A model generated the notes under the pieces. It had not been told where the DNA came from, did no database searches, and saw only the letters and a program-made list of their open reading frames with translations. Shown here in pieces: positions 44,727 to 55,062 of a stretch of 64,000 nucleotides of DNA. Origin of the DNA: Thozetella sp. PMI_491 (taxonomy: Eukaryota; Ascomycota; Sordariomycetes; Chaetosphaeriales; Chaetosphaeriaceae). Each line of letters opens with the position of its first letter. Position 1 is the stretch's first letter. Position numbers and translations under genes: made by a program. The stretch is taken from NCBI GenBank assembly GCA_021432635.1, contig MU270025.1, forward strand, positions 641,244 through 705,243. Direction: 5' to 3'.

Positions 44727-45878
44727 CTATAACGAGGCACGAAGTGCAGATTGTGTCACTTGCTCCTGCACCGGCTCCTTCACCTTGTCCAAGGGCTGCG
44801 TAGTGGGAGTGGACTCTGTGGTCTTCGCGCCTTGGCTCGAAAAGTCATAATCCACCCACTCTCCCAGGATAGCCCGAACCTTCTCGTACAGCGGCTGGTC
44901 CCGTGCAAAGGCAGATTCGTCCAGCTCCGTATAGTCCGCTAGTGTTGCCGAAGCGACATCTCCCGACGGGACCTTGAGGATCTGCTTCGCTGTCGCGACG
45001 TTCTGTTCGAGATCCGAGAAAGTGCTTATCCCCGTGATGGTTGACACAGAAAAGCCCGGGCTGCAGTGCTGCTGCGCCTTGGCGATGGAATACCGCAGGG
45101 CGACCGAGGCTAGTGACTCCCCTTGCTGCTGTACCCATTCAGCGGCTTCCTGAGCCGCGGCGCGCAGGCCCTTAGGTGCTGGGTGCCAGTCGCCGGTAAG
45201 ACCGGGCGGGATCCCGCCGTGTCGGAGCAGGCCGACGGCAAGGGGGCTCGAGCAGAAGACAGCGCTGACACCGGCTGCCCGGAAGAGGTCTAGAGCGCGC
45301 CGCTCGACCTGGGTGTTCTGCAACGTGAGCTGCGCCCAAGTCTGGATGACGTCTACAGGACGGCCGTATCGCTCTCGCACAAGCCCGGCGATGTTGGCGA
45401 GTGTGCCGATCTCATAGCCCGAGATGCCGACACGGCGGATGGCGCCTGTGCCCTGCAGCTCGAATAGGACGCCCACGGCGGTGATGGCTTCCTCAGCCGA
45501 CACGAACTCGACGTCGTGACAAAAAACCACGTCCAGGTAGGTCGTCCGAAAGCGCTCGAGAGACCGCGCGACTGACTTGCGCACCCACGCGGGGGAGTAG
45601 TCGAACTCGTTCTCCTTGATGCGGCCGACCTTGGTCATGAGCACGATGTCTTCCCGCGCATACTTGGACGTGACGTCTGGGTGAGACAGGGCAGCGCCCA
45701 TGAGCTGCTCCGAGGGCTCATAGTAGGGAGAAGTGTCGATGGTGCGCAGGCCCAGCTCGAAGGCCCGGAGCAATATCTGCGGGATCGGGAGAGACTCGGG
45801 CTTCGGATGGAGCTGATAGCTGAAGCCAGCTCCGCCCATCACCAGCGGCGAGACGGCGGTAGTCGCGGCACGCCCCAT
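44727..45878 (-). CDS. Aldo-keto reductase family aldose 1-dehydrogenase (Ara2-like: D-arabinose / L-fucose / L-galactose)
   Basis: A single exon codes for 383 aa. The catalytic tetrad of the AKR barrel is visible: D48 and Y53 in GLRTIDTSPYYEPSEQLMG, K83 in LMTKVGRI and H121 in VVFCHDVEF. The opening SPLVMGGAGFSYQ and the sequence around the tetrad resemble yeast Ara2 and plant L-galactose dehydrogenase. These oxidise C1 of D-arabinose, L-fucose and L-galactose, which share configuration at C2-C4. The product would be the aldonolactone that opens to the dehydratase substrate. The C-terminal 30 residues are low-complexity. It is the first committed oxidation in the proposed pathway and converges on the dehydratase gene 382 bases away. 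Confidence 0.88.
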   Translation of the reverse strand: MGRAATTAVSPLVMGGAGFSYQLHPKPESLPIPQILLRAFELGLRTIDTSPYYEPSEQLMGAALSHPDVTSKYAREDIVLMTKVGRIKENEFDYSPAWVRKSVARSLERFRTTYLDVVFCHDVEFVSAEEAITAVGVLFELQGTGAIRRVGISGYEIGTLANIAGLVRERYGRPVDVIQTWAQLTLQNTQVERRALDLFRAAGVSAVFCSSPLAVGLLRHGGIPPGLTGDWHPAPKGLRAAAQEAAEWVQQQGESLASVALRYSIAKAQQHCSPGFSVSTITGISTFSDLEQNVATAKQILKVPSGDVASATLADYTELDESAFARDQPLYEKVRAILGEWVDYDFSSQGAKTTESTPTTQPLDKVKEPVQEQVTQSALRASL

Positions 45879-47848
45879 CCTGTGCTGTCCGTTGAGAGAA
45901 GGGGAGGATAGCTAGACTCTGACGGAGGGACGAAGGGGTGGAGGGATGGATGTTGATCCTTAAGGGTGCTGTTGTCGTAGTCGTCGCAGTTGCTCTCGTG
46001 CCCCGCGCCGCCTCAGTGAGTAGCCGTGGAGGGGTTCCAATCGTATCGTGGCAGGATATTTGACGACATGCGCCCTCGGGGAAGACGATGCCGATCACTC
46101 TAGGTTGCAGCGGCTCTAGGCGCCGCACACCCGCCATCTGCGAGCGAACCCGCATGAGCCGGACTGTTTAATTGGAGCCCCGTCAATTCATGGTCTTGTC
46201 TCCGTAGGGAGCCTGGAGACTCCAATTCTCCTTGGGCAAGGGCGTGGCTGTCTCTCGGAGAAATTGGTGGGGCTATACCAAAGGATATTTTGCGTCGGGA
46301 AAATAAGTGGCGACGGGATTATTCCAGTCCCGCAGGGAGGGTCCGAGCCAGTTTTTTATTGCCGGGCCGCTCCCGGCAAGCTATCTCTAGTCTGCGGCGT
46401 CAGTTGACGAGAACCTCAAACAAGCCGGTTCTTGGGGCTGTCTATGTTCTCCGCCCCCCGGGGGGGAAAATGGAATAGCTGTCATGGGGGGGGGATGCGG
46501 GCATGGGTTTCACGCGCCATGGAGCGCTTGTAGCTGCCTAGCGGACGTGGCTATGAGATAGTTTGGCACGGAGCTAGATCATTAGATGCCTGATGCCGGC
46601 GCCAAACAAGCTGGGAGGTACGCGGCAGTTGTCTTGGCCTGGCCAATTCGATGCAACTGTCGACGCTATCCAGGTACCCGCCCTGCCCGTCCCTACAGCT
46701 GCAGCCCCGGGAGCGGCGGATGGCGCTAGCAACACCTACCCGCTCGCCTGGCCCAGTCGTCTTTGGGAGCTGTAATATCCCGGCGGGTGACTTAATTACG
46801 CGGTATATTGTTGGCTTGCGGAGCTACTGGGAGAAGATGTCTGCCGCAAGCTTGCTGTCCTAGTATCGGGCGTGTCGGCAGTGCATTCGCTTCACATGAT
46901 ACAATGGCACAAAGTTGCCGTCTCAAGACATTCCAGGAGGTTGAGCACGTGGCTCTAGCCGCCTGCAAGGTGACGAAAGCTGCCGCCGTACCCAAATCCT
47001 TGGGACTATGCCGCTCTCGCCTATTGAGACACATGTCGGCAGAACTGCAGAGAACACGGCAGAGCGCCCTCCTACCCGAAGCCGTTTAACGTTTCCAGGG
47101 GCCGACGACACCCGACCTCCGAGGGAAGGGCCTGATGTGCAGTCAATTTCGCACCCGAGCTTGGTATTCCGCCTATTCGATACGTACGCGACAGTCTAGG
47201 TTCTCCTAGTCAGCTGCCCCTTAATCTCTCGCCCATTTCGCATGCACGTCAACAAAGTGCCCTTTTGGGCCATTCCGCAAATCATCCGTCGCTTGATAGC
47301 AGCCAATGCGCCGGGAAGCCCAGAGCTAGTGGCCCCTTGGCTCTGCCCACAAGTGGAGCAGGAAGAGAGGTGATTCGCATCAACCCAGGAAATGGCGGGC
47401 TTCGAAAGGCCCCTCTGTATGCTGAGACCCAGTACCCAGCGTAGTATACACAGTGCCTCTCGGCCAAAGTGCCCTCAATCGACGTGTCTAACGAAGGACC
47501 TCGTGCGTTTCCCCAGGTTGGCCCCACGTTCTCCAGAATGGGGACCCCGTACACTGCCTGGGCTCTGGGCTAGCGCGAGTCATGAACGGGGAACAAACGG
47601 GCACCAGGACCGGCGCCTTGGATCCTCCACGCCTGGAAAACCTGGCCCTTGAGGATTGGGGATAGGGAGATGTCTATAAGGTCGATGCCACCCTACCTTC
47701 GTTGTCCCGGACATCTCACCAACCTCCACGGCTCACTCCACCGCATCGTGCTTCACGACCGCGATCTTCCACACCGCGAGCACCGGGGCATAAGCCTCGC
47801 AGACAAACTCTCTCCTTTGCCCCCTGCCCACCCTTCTCCAGCAGCAAC
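45879..47848. promoter_or_regulatory. Divergent intergenic region, dehydrogenase / sugar permease
   Basis: Nearly 2 kb with no gene recognised on either strand. G-runs and C-runs lie near 46455-46497. Short frames here lack family resemblance. It should contain both promoters. Confidence 0.45.
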
Positions 47849-49679
47849 ATGACCGACGGTCTTTCCAAGGAGCGAGTGGTCATGGTCGAGGCGGCCAGTG
47901 ATGACCGCGCCGGCGTCGACGACGCCAAGCTCGATGAGGTCAACGCGCAGATGGCCATGGAGGCCACGCTCTCCGAGCACGACCTGACCACTTGGCAGGC
48001 GCTAGTCAAGCACCGCAAGGCGGCGCTGTGGTCTATGCTTGTCTCCATGTCCATCATCATGCGTGCGTACGATATCGAGATTACCGGCAACTTCTTCGCC
48101 CTGCCGGCCTTCAAGGAGCACCTAGGCGAGTATATTGACGGCCACGGCTACGAGATCCCCACCGAGTGGCAGGTAGCCATGTCGATGGGTCCTATCGTTG
48201 GGCAGGTAGTAGGCGCCTGGGCGGCGGCCATCCCCATGGACCGCATCGGACGCAAGAAGACGCTCGCCATCTACCTCCTGCTCACCTCGGCCCTCGTCTT
48301 CATGCAGGTCTTCGCCCCGAACCGTACCGTCCTCACCGTGTCTATGTACCTCGCGGGTGTCATCTGGGGCGGCTACCACGTGCTCGCGCCGACCTATGCC
48401 TCCGAGGTCCTTCCCATGCGGCTCCGCGGCATCTTCACCGGCTACGTCATGCTGTGCTACACCATGGGCCAGTTCCTGCAGACAGGTATCACGCGAGGTT
48501 TTGTCGGCTGGACGACAGTGTGGGCCTATAAAATTCCCGTCCGTCTCCCCGTGCTCCTTTTTGCCATTTTTGTCGAATACCTGGAGCATCTGAGCTCCTG
48601 CTCTTGAGACATGCTACGGGTAGCTACAGAAACATCCATTCTAGGATATTACTAACACGGGGGTCATGGATAGTACGCGATCCAGTGGGTGTGGCCCGCC
48701 TTCATCCTGATCTTCCTCTACTGGGCACCCGAGTCGCCTTGGTGGCTGATCCGCCAGAACCGCCTCGACGACGCTAAAAAGGCCCTCGATCGTCTCTCCA
48801 GCCGCGACTCCCACGCCAACAATCACAACGTGCTGGCTATGATGGTCAAAACAGATGTCTATGAGCGCGAGCTCGAGGTCGGCGCCACCTATTGGGACTG
48901 CTTCAAGGGCCCTAACCTGCGCCGGCTGGAGATTTGCTCGGCCCTCTTCATTATCCAGAACTTCTCCGGGAACCCAGTGGGCTTCGCCGTCTACCTATTT
49001 GAGCAGGTCGGCCTGTCCTCTGAGAACGCGTTCAATATGGGTATCGGCCTCAACGGTGTCGGCTTCATTGGCACCGTCTTGTCCGTCTTCCCCATGACGT
49101 ACTTCGGCCGGCGACGAACCTGGATCTACGGACTTGCGTACACCATCGCCGCCCTCTGGGTCGTCGCTCTGCTCTGCTTTGCCGGCGACTACGCCACGAA
49201 TGAGGCCTATTCGTGGGCTCAGGCCACTATCCTCATCACCATGCAGCTCGTCTATTCGTTATCTCTCGGCCCGCTGACCTACATCATCTCGTCCGAGATC
49301 CCGTCCACCAAACTGCGCGCCAAGACGCTGTCGCTTACCGCCACCTTCAACGGCATGACTTATCTCGTCATCACCATTGCCGGCCCGTACCTCCTCAACC
49401 CTGGCTCGGCCAACGCTGGTGCCAAGATCGAGTTCCTTTGGGGCGGCCTCAGCATCTTTTCCTTCCTCTGGAGCTTCTTCCGCTTGCCAGGTATGTCCTT
49501 CTCCTCGGGAAGGTTGATTTAGATCTTGTACACAAAACTAACATCTTTCAGAAACCAGCAACCGCACATACGAGGAGTTGGATACCCTATTCGACCGTCG
49601 CGTCCCGGCAAGAGAATTTAAGAACTATGTTATTTCTCCCAACGACGGACATCATTCCGAGAGTGAGAAGGCGCAGTAG
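47849..49679 (+). CDS. MFS sugar/oligosaccharide:H+ symporter (maltose/alpha-glucoside permease type)
   Basis: Exons 47849-48538, 48674-49490 and 49552-49679 give 544 aa. The sugar-porter signatures are present: MDRIGRKKT between helices 2 and 3, APESPWWLIRQNRLDDAKKA after helix 6, and YFGRRRTW and SSEIPSTKLRAKT in the C-terminal half. The first helix, SMSIIMRAYDIEITGNFFAL, resembles the alpha-glucoside permease subgroup (LLGNFYA-type), which imports disaccharides and larger glycosides. About twelve membrane segments can be placed. It is divergent from the aldose dehydrogenase. Together with the signal-less GH95 enzyme it suggests uptake of an intact fucosylated oligosaccharide. The exact cargo is unproven. 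Confidence 0.9.
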
Positions 49680-50197
49680 ATGGTTACTTGGAGGGTCAAG
49701 GATCAATGTTGAAGAGTAAATAGGGATAATTGAATAAATACCTAGTCGAGAAACTGCTAGGAAGTATATTTGTCTCGAAGTCAATTGGGACGTAATGCTG
49801 CCAGTAGTGATCTAGCGCAAGATATCAGCGGTTATGGCTTGACCATAGTGAACCACGAAATTACCTATTTTGAGGTCTCTAAGTGGCCAGGGCCGTAGGT
49901 AGTAAGAAAAAAACCACCGATCAACCCTGTACTAACTAGGTAGTTTAGGTCGTAAGCAAAATCACGACCAGCCTGCCGTTTTAAATTTCATCTGATGTCA
50001 GGAGGAAGCAGGAGGCTCAGCCGATTGACACGAACCGTCCTATCAAAGAACGGTTGCGTAAGCTATATTATACGATTGCTATACATCAAGAAGTAAGACC
50101 TTGCCAGTATTTTTACATGCCTTGCCAACGCCAGCCGGTAATTCAATAATCTAGTCTATTTTTTTTTATCACTTCCGCATCGCAACGTCAGCCGCCC
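49680..50197. other. Convergent intergenic gap
   Basis: Terminal region between the two transporters. A short T-run lies near 50159-50167. Nothing else was recognised. Confidence 0.5.
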
Positions 50198-51728
50198 CTA
50201 TATCCTTTCTAGCCGGAAGCCTGCCTGCGTCCACCTCGCGGCGAGATAAAAAGCGGCGGCGGCTGCCATTGAGCAGCCGCAAAAGAGCTGCAGGCCAACG
50301 TAGTCACCGTTCTGTCGTGACAAGATGGCACCGGCAATCGGGCTGCCGGTAAGCGAGCCAAAGGACTGCACCGCAAACAGCGTGCCAGAGCGGAGGCCCA
50401 TCTCGCGAATTTCGCAGATTTGAGCGATCAACGACGGGCCCATGCCGATGAAACCGCCCGAGGTGAAACCAAAGAGGATCGCGTATACAATGATGGCGGC
50501 GCTGCTGTGGCTACCCGGAATCCAAAGGGCGAGCGTGATGAGGGACGACGCGGCACAAATAATGATCATGATGTTGTACCGCCCGAACTTGTCGGCAACG
50601 ATGCCGGGGGCGATACGACCAAAAATGCTACAAAAAATTAGTATTTGCATGTCAAGGACGGAGAGCGACACGGCAATGGGGAAGGCATACCTGACGGCGT
50701 TGATGATGGGAAGCAGGTACGGCAATAGGGTCGAGTCGACGCCAGCCTCGCGAGCCTGGAGGATAATGTAGTTGAATGGTAGGAACATGCCCCAGAAAAA
50801 GAGAAAAGCGGCAATCACGGTGAGGGTGAAGACGGGCTTCTTGAAGGCGACGGTGTAGTTGCTGAGCACGAACGGCTTCGGCTTATGCGGCATGCGGGAC
50901 TTGACCGTGAGGCAGGTGACCGTGAGAAGCGCCATAAAGATAAAGGCCACGGTCCGCAGCGCCCACGGGAAGCCGACGCTCTCCGTCATCTTGGTCATCA
51001 GGATGGGGAGCACGACACCGGCCAGCGACGAGCCGGCCGCCATGATGCCGAAGGCGGCGGCGCGCTTCTTGTTGAACCAGCCAACCAGCGACGACAAGCA
51101 CGCGTTGAAGACGGCCGAGGAGCCGACGCCGCTGACGATGGCCTGGGCGAGGAAGATCTGGTAGTATTCGGTGGCCAGCGAGGTCATCATCAGGCCGAAG
51201 ATGTACGTCAAGGAGCCGAGGATGAGGAGCCACCGAGGCCCGTACGAGTCGTACAGATGGCCGAACTGCAGACACAGGTCAGCGACGCGGCGGCGAGCGC
51301 GGGCGCGCGCACGAGGGCCGAGGAGGGGGGCAACTTACGAACAAGCCGAAGAAGCTCATGGCCCAGACCTGGGTGGAGGGGATCCAGCTGACAGTCGAGG
51401 CGCCATAGCTGCTCAATGGCCCGTTGACATAGTAATCCTCGAAAACACCGATGCAGTTGACTAGCCCAAAGGTACAGAAAAGGCCGCAGCAGGTGCCGAA
51501 TACGACCAGCCAAGCTTCGAAACCGCCGTCGGGGATGTCGGCCGGGTTGAAGGCGCCCGGAGGCGGGCCGGCAGGCGGCGCGGCCTCGCTGCCTAGTTTT
51601 TCCACATCGGCTCCGGACGGTCCTGCCAAAGCCGTCCCGGGCGCGTCCTCGGCCGAGGTCCTCTTCTCCGCGTCGGCGGCCACTTCCAGAGTCTTGGACG
51701 ACTCGGAGCCCGAGTCTGATCGAGGCAT
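50198..51728 (-). CDS. MFS monocarboxylate transporter-like (MCT) protein
   Basis: Exons 51728-51339, 51265-50691 and 50627-50198 give 464 aa. After a 65-residue hydrophilic N-terminus, the opening [20 protein letters not shown] is the [DE]G[GS][WF]-type signature of the monocarboxylate/MCH branch. [19 protein letters not shown] in the second half is the matching inter-helix loop. Roughly twelve membrane segments are visible. Fungal relatives include riboflavin and carboxylate carriers, and many have no assigned substrate. At the edge of a pathway that would yield pyruvate and lactaldehyde/lactate, carboxylate export or import is a reasonable guess only. Introns have GTAAGT and GTATGC donors. 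Confidence 0.87.
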
Positions 51729-53379
51729 GGCGCGCAGCTACTCACACGATGTGCTTCCGAATGCAGCGACAGGGGTGGTGCGGCAAAGGCTACAGGACCG
51801 GGTTGGAAGTTGAAGACGAGCGCGGGAGGTCGCGTTCTGGGGGGAAGCTAGGGGGGAGAAGACCTCTTTTTGATGTCGCAGGGTCGTTGCGACGTGGATT
51901 CGTCCGGGTTTGTTCGGCGATAATACCTAGCCTGGTTCTAACCCTGGACTATGGTAGTCGAGACCTGGCAGATACGCCCCCGGCAACAAAGGTACGGCAA
52001 GTGGAGGGTGGGCATCTCTCTGAAATAAAGAATCCGGCTAGGCAACCTGGCCGACCCGGGGCATGTAAACCAACCCAACTTTGCTGACCCCCCCTCCCTC
52101 CATCGCATTTTACGGAGTAAGGTGACCTGCCTGATGGATCTCCGAGGCCAGCGCTAAACGCCATAGGGACCGCCTTAAACCGGTCAATAATGTGGCTCAG
52201 AAGGCCTTGGAGAAATGACGTTTGACGGATGGAGGGGGACCCCTTAGCCGGACTTAACGAGAGTGCAAGATACAAGGTGGGTCACGCGGCGTCTAGTCCG
52301 GATCCAGAATCTCCAGTCCTGTGGTACCGGGACTCACAGACGAATGAATGTGAGCCCGAAGGATAGGGATAGCGGTTCTAGCGGCCTGCCGCGACGAAAA
52401 TTACTAACGCAGCCCTACCGCCGACCGACGCCCCCGATCCGATGTCCCCGAGCCCTGCAAGGCGTGCTTGCATCTGCTTGTCACCCATCTGAGACTGAGT
52501 GGTGTTTTGGGACGAACGAAGACTGCCTCCGCTGCGCGCCGCTTACTCTGTTGGTTTCGTTACTCTCCGCCTGTTTGTCATCTCTCGACGAGGCCGGCTC
52601 CGAACAGCGAGCCAACAAGTGGCGGGACCGCCCTAGGGCAAGGGCAAGGGCGTAAACTAGCTACAGTACGATAGGACTTGGATTCGTCCCGAGCGGCGTC
52701 GCCTCCACTGTGAGCCGCCAACTCCTACCGCGTGCCGCGCCGCCCGTCGTATGCCACGCGCCAACGCCCGCCAGCCCAGATTACAAAGCCCGACAGGGAA
52801 TCTGACTAGCGTCGGTGCTCGCCTCTTCATTGCCTCCGTCCAAAGCGCGAGGTGTGGGTCCTATCAGGGATCCCCTCGCCGTGCTCGGCGGTATCGGAGC
52901 TCGGAGCCAAGGCCGCGCCGAGGCAGTGATAGGTTACACAAATGCGAGCCTCCCGTACCTGTGTGTCTGCCGCCCTCCGGAGAACCGGCGGGAGCTCACG
53001 CGCCGGATCGTTCGGAACCATCGGCCGTCCGTACACGTACAGTGGATACCATACCGGCTTCCGTGCCAACCACTGGCCCGTCCCGGTGGCGGCGGCGGGC
53101 AAGTCCAGCTCGGGTTGCACGAAGCCGTATAGAGAGTATACAAATCCTTTTTCCAGATTGAAGCACAGACAAAGGCGGCTAAGCTTTCGATGCTGTCCGC
53201 TAGGTAATCTCGCTCTCCAAGAGCGGCAAACGATGAAAGGAATGTATAGGTTGGGTATCATCGCTCATGAAAATACATGCACTGGGGCGTGCCAGCGTAA
53301 TAAAAAGGACCATCCTATCGTAACCAGCTCGCAGGTATTTTGTGTTGTCGGGGCCATATGAGTTCTACGGCAAACCTAC
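51729..53379. other. Intergenic, promoter side of the MCT-like gene
   Basis: GGGGAAGC at 51841-51848 is the inverted form of the word shared with other cluster promoters. No gene was recognised; short GC-rich frames were set aside. Confidence 0.45.
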
Positions 53380-55062
53380 TCAGCTGGACGACCGCGGAGC
53401 CTCGATTTCTTGGGTCGTCCGCGTAACCACGACGATTCCCTGCCGCCCGAGGTCGCTGTCCCCGCCGTCTTGAGCGCTCAGCTGGCTGAGCCTGCCGCGC
53501 GCATCAGTGGTTACCGCCGCGTGGGACTGGTAGCCTTTTTTCTTGTCGTGCAGGTCCAGGGCTTCTTCCGATGCCTGGTCGGAAGGGCCAGCCTTCGGGG
53601 TCGTGCCCGACTCGATCGACTCGGCGCAGTCGCGAGGGTCCGCAGCGTACTCTTTCAGTCCCTCCTGGCTGCCGCTCGCCTCCATGGTGTGCAGCGCGTA
53701 TGCTGCATGGCTCCGTCCCCCGCCGCTGCTGGGCTCCTCCGACTGCTTCTGGTAAGCATTGCCGTAGGTATGGGTTTCCTTGCCAGTGACGTGGCGCAGA
53801 AACGGCCCCAGGGTTGGGAGGCTGGCGCAGATGATGCCGCAGTTCAGCTCGACCACGCTCCACCAAGATGTAGGCACGTTATCCCAACTGGGGTCGGTCG
53901 TGTTGACCGCGCTCGCGATGGTGAAGAGGCGGACGATAGAGATGATGCAGGTGCTAACCACATGGACGTCAGCGCATGAACAATACGGGCACGACTGGTA
54001 CGATAGCTTGGTCGGCGTCCAATCGTTGATAAGGTCCTCGGGCGGTGTGAAAGTGTGTTCTTACAAGAATCCAAGACCGAAAATGACGGCGACTATGGCC
54101 TTCTGCTGCCTCGGCAGCCGCAGCTTGATGATGGACGGTATGGGAATAGCGAATATGCAGAAGTCCGTAATAATGTTCGCGATCGAAGTTAAATACCACA
54201 CTGCCAGAGCCAGGATGCAAGTCTGAGCCATCTCAGGGAATATGAGTGACATCGGCTGGCAGGACAATCCCACGAACACCTCCTGGGCGACTCCCCATAT
54301 GCACAGAAAGATTATCATGACCAAGCTCATCGTTTGGGTGAGCTTGTCGATGAAGATGCGCCGGTACAGCATCAGGAAGGACAGCTTGGTTAATATTTGT
54401 GATGCATTGTAAATGAACATGCCTGATCCGAGGTCAGCCGTGAGTCAAGGAGCGCTGTCAACGTGGTAGGTGGGTTGGGGGTGTTGAACGGTCGGAGTAG
54501 AGAGAGTGGATTACTGACTTGCATATAAGCACTTTATTTCTATTAGCAGATGCCTTGACCCCAGAAGGGAAAGCCTTAGGAAAGTGAGACCTGGATCCCA
54601 GTTATCGGGGGTTGCACATACCTTCAGCTGAATCATGGTGTCCTCGTCACTGACTACCCAGGTATGGCGGCCTAAGCCATGCTGCGTTTCTGCCTGTCCG
54701 TCAGCACGCTCGTTCTGTTTCTTTTAGTGGCGCGCGATGGGCTTACGGAGAATGGTCAGGACTGATACCAGTATGGAGAAGGCCTGTGAATTTATATTCG
54801 TGGTTAGCCTTCTACCATAACGACCACTGACAGCCTGCCAGAACCAGCATTCTTCCTCAGGGACTGAAGAACAGACCGTGGTGATTGTGATCAGTATCTC
54901 CTCGAGGCCTGACGCAGCAACTATGAAGTGCCGAGTGTACAGGCGCAGGGCGACGACCGCCGAGGAGGCGAGGACGAAGGCGATGGAGACGCCGACAAGC
55001 ACTGGGACCTTCGTCTCAGCGTCAAGCACCGGGTCGTCGCCTAACGTCGGCGTGGTGGCCAT
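53380..55062 (-). CDS. Rhodopsin-domain / PTH11-like seven-helix membrane protein
   Basis: Six exons are inferred: 55062-54877, 54783-54747, 54689-54622, 54531-54519 (13 nt), 54422-54065 and 53953-53380 (411 aa). Splicing restores family stretches across every junction: VLTILQTQHGLGRHTW, QLKCLYASMFIYNASQILTK and FGLGFFTCIISIVRLF. SFLMLYRRIF, the SCQP-type loop and SWWSVVELNCGIICASLPTL are typical of fungal PTH11/rhodopsin-domain proteins. About seven membrane segments are followed by a 150-residue hydrophilic cytoplasmic tail rich in Ser, Glu and His. Some relatives act as surface sensors in plant pathogens, but no ligand is known for this one. Confidence 0.85.
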
